This document shows positions 10,499 through 17,914 of a stretch of 21,267 nt of DNA, in pieces. The notes under the pieces are model-generated. The model was not told the origin of the DNA and did not search any database. It was given only the letters and a program-made list of their open reading frames with translations. The number at the start of each line of letters is the position of its first letter. Position 1 is the first letter of the stretch. The stretch is from Aureobasidium sp. EXF-3400 (Eukaryota > Ascomycota > Dothideomycetes > Dothideales > Saccotheciaceae): assembly GCA_024195585.1 (NCBI GenBank), contig SWBL01000554.1, positions 1 to 21,267 on the forward strand, read 5' to 3'. The position numbers were made by a program, and so were the translations under genes.

Positions 10499-10792
10499 AT
10501 GTGTCCGACATCTGCGCCTTGCGGGCGATTCACCGTGCTGTTCTTCGCGTGAGCCATGTCTTTCACCAAACAACAATGTCAACTGTTTCAAGCACCAATC
10601 TGCTCGGCCGAATTGTTTGAGACGCTGGAGGAAGCTTATCCAGATATCACACAGCGAATCTTGACTAGCTCTGCGATCACAGTAAACCTCGACTACATGG
10701 AGTTTGAGCAAGGTAGCGGCAAGGATGTCAATTGTTTCGAGATACAGGCTGGGGATGAGGTGGCTGTGATACCGCCTGTGAGCTCTGGATGA
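10499..10792 (+). CDS. cnxG: molybdopterin synthase small subunit (MoaD type), interrupted by an in-frame TGA
   Basis: The frame from ATG 10499 to TGA 10792 would encode 97 residues plus one internal stop at 10550-10552 (codon 18). Before the stop it reads RFTVLFFA, and after it AMSFTKQ, together matching the first strand and following residues expected of the MoaD ubiquitin-like fold (FTVLxFASAxSxT). One base change, TGA from TCA (Ser), would restore the family pattern. The part from the ATG at 10556 (78 residues) has TLEEAYP, the TVNLDYMEF strand and the IQAGDEVAVIPPV terminus. Normally this subunit carries sulfur as a C-terminal thiocarboxylate and donates it to MoaE-bound precursor. Here it ends Ser-Ser-Gly instead of Ser-Gly-Gly, which may be usual in moulds. 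Splicing cannot remove the TGA with any intron I could find. Either a fresh null allele, reinitiation at 10556 without the first strand, or a base error. Confidence 0.8.
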
Positions 10793-10950
10793 TCTAAAGG
10801 CTAGATTGCTGGCTGTAGAGTTGGAAACTAGCAAATGTCAAGTCATGTAAGCTGGAAGGCGCTGACTTGTAAGACCGGACGATAACAGAGTGCAGAGCTC
10901 GTGAAATCCTCTCATGTGCACCTCCACTCTCCAGAGCGACACCACTCGAT

Positions 10951-11525
10951 TCATATTGGTATACCAGTCTTGCCATCTCTGTTTGCTCTCCATAGTCCGC
11001 CGTCCGCGAACCATTCCTGTTTCCAGATTTCCACTTCCTTTTTTTGACTCTTTCCAAACAGTTCTCTCCAGCTGCAAATGCTGTAGCTCTGTGTGCTGAG
11101 CTCACAGCAATGGCGATGCTCTCCTCGCAGACATTCACTCTCCCCAAACGATGTACTATTGTAATTGCAATGGCGGGATAGGCAGCTCGAGTTCTCCGAG
11201 CGATGTGGAGAAGTGATCGGAGTGCCAGAGGCGCGTAAGCTGAGTACTCCAAATATGTGACTGTCTTCCCATCGACGCTGTCTCGTGTAGAACCTGGTTC
11301 GAGCAGTCAGCTGGCCAAGGTACGCTGAGAGTGTATGAACCACCACCTACCGAGGAAGACGACCACTGCACCTGCTTTGGGAGATTTGACAAGCTCAATT
11401 GCACTGGCTGCGTTGAGCTTCTCATGAGTAAGACTAACATGAATTCCAGGTTCCATGCGAGCTAGCTCAATCGCATTGCGACCATCAGCTGGACCACTGG
11501 TAGTATGGTCGATAATTTGGGCCAT
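10951..11525 (-). CDS. cnxH: molybdopterin synthase large subunit (MoaE type), frame broken at an A7 run
   Basis: Exon 1 is 11525-11351 and exon 2 starts at 11293 after a 57-nt intron (GTAGGT...GCTGAC...ACCAG). The product converts cPMP to molybdopterin with sulfur from the MoaD-type partner. Recognisable parts are AGAVVVFLGSTRDS, LEYSAYAPLA, AITIVHRLGRV and IAIAVSSAHR, covering the whole family length. At 11039-11045 (A7 on the coding strand, after Val141) the conserved sequence moves to the -1 frame, continuing as KEVEIWKQEWF and LWRANRDG to a TGA at 10951. Without a shift, translation runs into an unrelated 83-residue tail ending at 10794. The break lies between the two lysines that match the catalytic pair of bacterial MoaE (K...WK). 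It may be a one-base deletion, slippage-based recoding, or a homopolymer assembly error. The start ATG (MAQIIDHTTSG) is the only in-frame ATG before the conserved block. Confidence 0.85.
11039..11045 (-). other. cnxH: A7 homopolymer at the cnxH frame break
   Basis: On the coding strand the text is GTC followed by seven A and GGAAGTGG. The frame upstream needs eight A (or five) to reach the conserved downstream frame. A -1 slip on this run by ribosome or RNA polymerase would also restore it, giving VKKKEVEIWK. Confidence 0.75.
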
Positions 11526-11877
11526 TCTCGGACGACTTGAAGAGCTAGTAAAAGTGGTACTGTTGGAGGACTTTGCAGAATATACAAACCTCGCTGAGTC
11601 AGCAACACATGGACGTGGGATGCACAATGCATTGATGAGGTGGAACTGTGCTCCAGCGACACCATGGGCATCGTATGACAAATACTATTCTATTCAGAGC
11701 ACATGCTTGGATATACGCTGGAAGAGACGCACAGCTTAGTATCGGAAGCTGCGTCAACATGGTAAAGATGAGTATCCGTCTTGTATGGACCGTCTAGTAA
11801 AGTTCGATGTCGGAAAGAAAACGAGTCGAGGATACATATTGGAATGAAACCTGAAGGGAACATCTACATACAACCGC

Positions 11878-13703
11878 TTAGTCGTCCACATCCCTTGGAT
11901 CGTGCTCCTCCCAAAACTTCTTGTATTCGTCCCAGCCCTGTGTCACAAACTCTTCCGGCCAGGTGATTGGAGCTAGGGGGCTGCCAGTTTTCTCAAAAAG
12001 CGACAGCTTCTTTGCCGTCAGCGGCCGAGTTTTGTTAATACTGTATATCTTTACACGATGAGCGGAGCTTGTCACGTGCAGACCCCAGTTCCATGCCGCT
12101 CTGACGCTAAGTGGCTGTGTATTGAGAGAATTGTCCCACACGCGGCAGACGATCTCGATCCAACCTTCCACATCGCATGGAAGATCCATAGACCAAGTTC
12201 GCCAGGACCATTTGCGCTTCTCAGAAAGGCTCTCCAGTGGGACTGGGTACCAGCTGAAACCTCCATCCGCGGACAGTTCAACACGCTCGGGCCAGCGACC
12301 TCCGCCAGAGTAGGCCCATCCCTTGCAGTGTATCTTGCCATTGTGTATAACGACTTGATTTTGCCAAGGAGACATGATAGCAGAGCTGACAGGCATTTCT
12401 TGGATCTGAATTCCATCGGTCGGTCTCTGATTGTGTTTGCCGACTTGCTGATTGAAATACAGATACTCCTTGCTTTGGACCGGAGCGAGACTCGGGCTCT
12501 CGATTGCCTTGATGCGATAGAGCCATTTAACACTTCTTGCACCGATATAACTTTTATCAAAGGTCAGCTCACGATCCACAGCGCGAAAGGATCGCGAAAC
12601 TTACCCAAGAACCATCACTCTCAGAGGAAATCCATGAATAGCAGGGAGACGCTGCCCATTCATCTCCCAGCATAGTAAGACTTCGTTAGCCCTGACCTTA
12701 CCCCAAGGTACACTGACAACGTAGTTCATGACTTCATCATCTTTGAAGTAGGTATCTGCACCATAGAACTCAAGATGCTTACCGCCATCTTTGAGGCCAC
12801 CGCAGGCTTTGATCACCTTCTTGAGGCTAACGCCGACGTACTCGGCATTCCCGATGGCGCCCTCAGCCCATGGAGCCTGCGGGACTTCATCACCTTGACC
12901 GGCATAGAGTATAATCTGTTCAATTCGACGAGTTCCAGAGCATTGCATCGTAATGGTCTTCTTGACGCGCGGAAACTTCGATTCGTCCATCAGATCTTTC
13001 ATAGTGAAACTGCGGGGATTGTTCACAAGACCATCTACATCAAAGGAGAATCTGTCTTCGTCGATAATGGGAATGCCACCATGGTTTCTAACAAAGTGCA
13101 GACTGTTGGGAGTGATGGCTTTGTCGGTAACAAGTCTCTTAGGAGCCTCGCCATTATATGGGAATTGCAAGAGATGCAGCATCTCTGGGTGTTTCTCTTT
13201 CAAGACGGTCTTCCAAGAGTCGTCGGGAGCATCGTAAAGCTCTCCACCGATGGCGTGATGCCACATTTTCCAGTGAGTCCCAGGCAATACGGGGTTGGTG
13301 TCAGGAATGGGACCCATCTGAAATTCAGGATTTGGAGGAAAGTTCTGAGAGGTGAGGATGCGATGTCCCTTGACTTTCTTGTCGGGATATTTCTCCCACT
13401 CGACGTAGCTTACGAGCTGAGTCAGCTGTGCTTTATGGGGCGTGGGCTGCTTCGAGGCACTTACCCTTTCCATCCATCGCGCTCAGCTTTGAATAGCTCA
13501 TCTCGGTCCCCTACTGCCTCAATAGCAGCCTCATCCTTCCATGGCTTGGCCCACTCCGTAGGCAAGATCTCAACCTGAACATGGCCGGTCTGATCCAGGA
13601 AAGGCAGCTTAGCCCCGGAGAGACCTTGTTCTATCTTCCATTCATCAGGCCGATTGACCGTCTCCATCGGTCTCGATTGTCGGACTTGGATGCTGGATGC
13701 CAT
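11878..13703 (-). CDS. sulfite oxidase-type molybdoenzyme without heme or flavin domain
   Basis: Exons 13703-13465, 13408-12605 and 12550-11878 (introns of 56 and 54 nt) give 571 residues. The order is an N-terminal extension of about 175 residues with GWKGYVEWEKYPDKK, the molybdopterin-binding domain starting near HFVRNHGGIP, and the C-terminal dimerisation domain (WAYSGGGRWPERVELSADGG). The molybdenum ligand is Cys236 in TMQCSGTRR, where most eukaryotic members have CAGNRR. No cytochrome b5 domain (no HPGG) and no FAD/NADPH domain follow, so it is not a nitrate reductase and resembles plant sulfite oxidase, which oxidises sulfite to sulfate with O2 and makes H2O2. There is no N-terminal targeting peptide or SKL-type tail, so location is unclear (it ends DPRDVDD). 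The ATG at 13703 starts MASSIQVRQ; the longer open frame adds only low-complexity residues. A cluster palindrome lies 221 bp upstream. The substrate is inferred from family and context. Confidence 0.9.
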
Positions 13704-13923
13704 GTTCTTGTAATAGAAAATGATGATGTCGTGTTTTATTGGGATAGGGAAGAATTGTAGTCGGGTGAACAGAGTAGACATAATCCCATAGTTATCAATG
13801 CATACCCTTGTCGATCTTGAACATAGTTCCCAGACAAGCAGGTTACATTTCATCCTCTATCGCCTGGTTCATTGTTCTGCTCAAATCGGGACTATCACGG
13901 AGTGGCTTGGGATCTCCGAGCAC

Positions 13924-13935
13924 TTCGGGGCCGAA
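13924..13935. promoter_or_regulatory. cluster palindrome TTCGGGGCCGAA, copy 3
   Basis: Identical to the copy at 4215 and extended to CTTCGGGGCCGAAG (13923-13936). It lies 221 bp upstream of the sulfite oxidase ATG at 13703, which is on the minus strand, and over 1.2 kb from the catalase ATG. Confidence 0.6.
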
Positions 13936-14923
13936 GCTTGAACAGGTAAAGCGCGCCGTTGCGACAGGTCATTGACATGTGTAAACCTGGATCAGCACAA
14001 CTACCGTACTGGGTTGCAGATCATCTCGAGCACTTGTGATCACACACGCATCCATAGCTTTATAATGACATTGGGTTCGATGTTAACACCGAACAGGAAA
14101 CTCATCAAGCGCAGCCGAGGCATCCTTCCACCATCTTGAATGCACAGTATCAATACCCTTACAGTTTCCAGGCTGACGCGTCTGGGTCGCTCAGACCATC
14201 AGGGTTGACAGATGGTCCTCAATCAGTCCTTCGCATGTCGCTTCCCAGGTGAATCCTACAGGCGACCAGCCTTTCCCCGCCTCATGTTAAGCATCAGGGA
14301 CTGACTTATCAGCTGAGATGTCCAAATCTGGGTAACGCATCTGGCGGAGTGCATGATGACATTGACTAAGCTCGGACGCGAGCTGCATGTTTGTATAAGG
14401 GCTTGACCATAGTGGTATGTATCCTCAACGGTCCGAGTTCAAACAGCCCCTCCTGCGATTTTCATTTGCTGTTGCTCGCTGACCTAAATCATTCGATAAC
14501 TATCCCTGAACCGACATTAATCGGCGCATCTATTCATATCGGCATAGACACAACTCGTAGTTGCACTCGCTCGGACAACGAATTTTTCTGCGTACAAGTG
14601 TTCCTGCCAGGCGCTAGTACGATGTTGACCGAGCTTGGAAGATCTGGAAACACTCGAAAGGCAGGGACCAACCGATCCCAGAAGACCCTGCAAGACGATC
14701 GCCGAGACATTCTCAAGCTCAGGATCGACACATGTCCACGTCCGTCTGCGTTCAGTACGTCGGGAAAGCTATAAACATGTACGCTATCACAGGCCAGTCA
14801 GCTAGGTGATCCTGCGAGTGTACGTCATGATCCGTCCACAAGGACGAATGAATTATCGCGCGTTTCAGCTGACCCTTAGGACCCCAGCCCCTACATCCTT
14901 GTCTACGCAGGGGCAAGCTGGAA

Positions 14924-14935
14924 CTCGGGGCCGAA
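14924..14935 (+). promoter_or_regulatory. cluster palindrome CTCGGGGCCGAA, copy 4
   Basis: It shares the 11-mer TCGGGGCCGAA with copies 1-3 and lies 238 bp upstream of the catalase ATG at 15162, in the same orientation as that gene. Confidence 0.55.
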
Positions 14936-15161
14936 ACTACACAGCGATGTGCATCAATCCGAGGCAAATGCTCATCGGGGTTCCAAACTGTCTTGACGCC
15001 GCGTCCCCGTCGCGAAAGCTCGTTCCATAGTCATCGAGCAGGAGGAACGCGCAACGTCTGGGCTAACATAAGAGTCGGCTCTAATGCACTCTGGATGATA
15101 CGTCGCGACCTGATTCACACAACAACTCCCTTGATAGAACATGTTCTTCTATCAGACCAAC

Positions 15162-16958
15162 ATGGAAGTAAGGGCATACTCTGTGAATGCAATGACAAGT
15201 CGCTGACTCGTCTCATACTAGGCATCGAATAGCCCTCTCTACACTCTGGGCGAAGGTTGGCTGAAACTCCTAAGACTTCTCAAGCAGAGCATCACTGAAT
15301 CCGTTTACCATAGGACAACCATGCTCTGACCCGGGTTCAGCACAGGAAATTCGGCTCGCCTCAGGGAACGGAGGTCTTGCTGTTCTGAGTGACACTCAGC
15401 TCATAGAAGTTCTCGCTCACTTTTCACGTGAGCGTATACCAGAGCGGTGTGTCATGTCGTGCTGAACGACTTCATCCTCTTGCTAAGAATTGCCAGAATG
15501 GTTCATGCCAAGGCCGCCGGAGCATTCGGCCATTTTGAGGTTTTCGACGATGTTACTGATCTTACTGATGCTCGCTTTCTTTCGGAAATAGGGAAGAAGA
15601 CCGAGATTATGACTCGTATATCCACCGTCGGCGGCGAAAAGGGCTCTGCCGACACAGTAAGGGACGTTCGAGGCTGGTCGACCAAGTTCTACACAGAAGA
15701 CGGTAACCAGGACTTCGTCTTCAACGACCTTCCCGTTTTTTTCGTGCGGGATCCGATCAAGTTCCCCAGCATGAATCGAAGCCATAAGAAACATCCGAGG
15801 ACCAATGTACCTGACAATACCATGTTCTGGGACTATCATGTGAACAATCCGGAGGGTATTCATGCTCTCATGCACTTGTTCGGACAACGAGGGATACCAG
15901 CATCCCTTCGACACATCAACGGTTTTGGCGTACACACATACACTTTAACGAAAGAGAATGGTGAATTTGTCTATGTCAAGTGGCATTGGAAACCGGAAGG
16001 AGGTATCGAGACTCTGGACTCAGATACAGCAATGCGGCTTGCTGGGACAGACCCAGACTATCATATCAAGGATTTGTTCAATGCGATCGAGCGGGGCGAC
16101 TATCCTACGTGGTTGCTTTACATCCAAGTAATGAAGCCAGATGAGATCATCCGTGCGCCATTCGATATCTTCGATGATACTTTCACCTGGCCGCATGAAT
16201 CCTACCCCCTCCGACGCGTGGGTAGACTGACACTCGATCGCAATGTAGGATCTCGATCAAGTTGAACATACACCGCGAAACTGACCCCTACCAGCCCGAA
16301 AACTATTTCCAGGATATTGAGCAAGCTGCCTTCTCTCCCTCGAATATGGTCCCGGGTATTGGACCATCGGCAGATATGGGTAAGCCGAATCCTGAGCGCG
16401 CACCAGCATGACCAAGAACACTGATACATCCATCAGTACTCCAAGCTCGCATGTTCGCCTATCCCGACGCTGCTCGCTATCGCCTTGGTGTCAACTATCA
16501 GCAGCTTCCATCCAATCGTGCTCACGTCAACGTGTATAATCCATACGAGCGTGATGGTCGAGCGCGCATAGATGGCAACTATGGAAGCCAGCCCGATTAC
16601 GTCAGATCCCAGCTCAGACCCGTTGGCTTGAGCAACAGACATTGTGTACCCACGCACGAGCATTGGCAAGGCAAAGTCCAAATCTACTCGACAGGAGTCA
16701 CGGAGAAAGACTTTGTACAGCCCAAAGCACTATGGTCTCTGATCAAGAACGAAGGGGCCCACGATCAGTTTCTTCAGAACGTCAGCGCCACGCTTCAAGA
16801 TGTAGCTCAGCCTCTTCGCGAACAAGTGTATGGTAGGTCACCTGCCCTCAAACCTTCTCACATTAACATTGCCTGTCCTAACACCCTTACAAGATTACTT
16901 CGCCAAGGTTGACCTTGAGCTTGCCAGCTCGCTTAAGGCTGCGGTTTCCCGCAGATAG
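15162..16958 (+). CDS. monofunctional heme catalase, small-subunit type, 488 aa
   Basis: Seven exons: 15162-15167, 15222-15255, 15314-15446, 15497-16244, 16295-16379, 16437-16832 and 16894-16958. All six introns are 50-61 nt with GT/AG ends, and phases agree throughout. The enzyme splits H2O2 to water and O2. The N-terminus reads [16 protein letters not shown], matching the family after splicing of a six-base first coding exon (ATG GAA). Distal His61 lies in [11 protein letters not shown], Asn134 in [10 protein letters not shown], and the proximal heme ligand Tyr344 in [19 protein letters not shown] and [12 protein letters not shown] are also typical. Length equals that of small-subunit catalases, without the flavodoxin-like tail. 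It ends AAVSRR, not a canonical peroxisomal signal, so cytosol is possible. The gene is divergent from sulfite oxidase, whose expected H2O2 product it would remove. The first two exons are less certain than the rest. Confidence 0.92.
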
Positions 16959-17914
16959 TCGCGTCCAGTGTAGAGAACATGTTAGCGATCCACTTTCCAT
17001 CTTCATATGAACGAGAGGTCAAGGATGGATACTCGTACACTCTATGCTTATTTACGGCTCGACGCCTTGTCAGATGTCCGCCATCGAACGCAGGTCAAAA
17101 GCTGTCTAGCTAGAGGTGAAGAGGGATATCGAACCCAGGTCGGAGGACGGAATCATGTAGTAAGTGGTAATATGCAAAAGCTTGTCTGTATACAGCTGGA
17201 CGAACATGTGATTCCGACTTTAGCTTAGGTGAAGTAGCACTATGTAAGCATATTTGCAGATATAGAGACTCGAGGTGAGATCAGGTATCGAGAGCTGAAC
17301 TTGGAGAACTATTACTCGGCCTGAAAGAAACCAAACATCGCGAAGGACTGCAAGAACTGTGTGTGATAATGTGCTGTCTGTCACAGTTGGACCATCGGCA
17401 GCTTTGTGAAGGTTCAGGTCATTGCTGAATCCCACCTATGCATTCTGTTTTTGACCACCCATCGCACCGCAAAAAGTGTTGTAAAGCGGGGTCTGGGTGG
17501 AAGTCAGCAAGCGAGAGGAGGCAAGCAAACTAGGGGAAGTTTCTTACCAAGACACGCCCAAAGTTTTACGATGTTCGCTTGCACCCCCCGTGAAGAATTG
17601 TAGGTGGTATTGAGCAGCTTCGGAATGTTCAGGGTTCAGCTATATAGGGTTTAGCTAAGCAGGGCTTGTCACTGCAGTCGGCCCGGGGACCGGGTGAATC
17701 CCGACTCCGGCGGTTGAACCATAGCTTATACGCGCTTGGAGGCAGTTGGTGCGTTCTCCCGGCGCTAAGCAGGTGGGGCTCAACGATTGATCGCAACCCT
17801 GTCTGCGTGTTGTCCTATTCACAACACAATAAATGAGAGCCAATCATGCTCTTTCGTCCTTGTAATTGAGTCAGATTCCGGGTGCGGCATCAGTCGCATC
17901 GTCCCGTGCTAGCA
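16959..17914. other. intergenic region, catalase 3' end and regulator promoter
   Basis: No convincing coding frame. A TATATA sequence at 17641-17646 lies about 270 bp before the regulator ATG, and CCGGGGACCGG (two CCGG direct repeats, N3) is at 17683-17693. No TCGG-N2-CCGA site is present here. Confidence 0.45.

Larger units (their letters stand above)
13704..15161. other. divergent promoter region between sulfite oxidase and catalase
   Basis: This 1.46-kb region separates two divergent genes and carries one cluster palindrome near each gene (13924-13935 and 14924-14935). Open frames of 60-130 codons occur, the largest at 14391-14774 (+), but none shows family features or splice partners. 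Also visible is the imperfect palindrome CTCGGACGCGAG near 14371. No RNA gene was recognised. Confidence 0.5.

Noticed and set aside
10550..10600. An intron starting GTGAGC at 10549 that would remove the TGA in the MoaD-type gene
   Set aside because: Available acceptors put the rest out of frame and would delete conserved residues that directly follow the TGA.
11878..13703. Nitrate reductase as the identity of the molybdoenzyme
   Set aside because: There is no cytochrome b5 or FAD/NADPH reductase domain after the dimerisation domain, and the frame ends at 11878.
14391..14774. 127-codon open frame between sulfite oxidase and catalase
   Set aside because: No family features, no splice partners, and it sits in a divergent promoter region; length is compatible with chance.
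16361..17401. 15-base repeat TTGGACCATCGGCAG in the catalase gene and downstream
   Set aside because: One repeated 15-mer in 21 kb is about what chance allows, and the flanks do not match.
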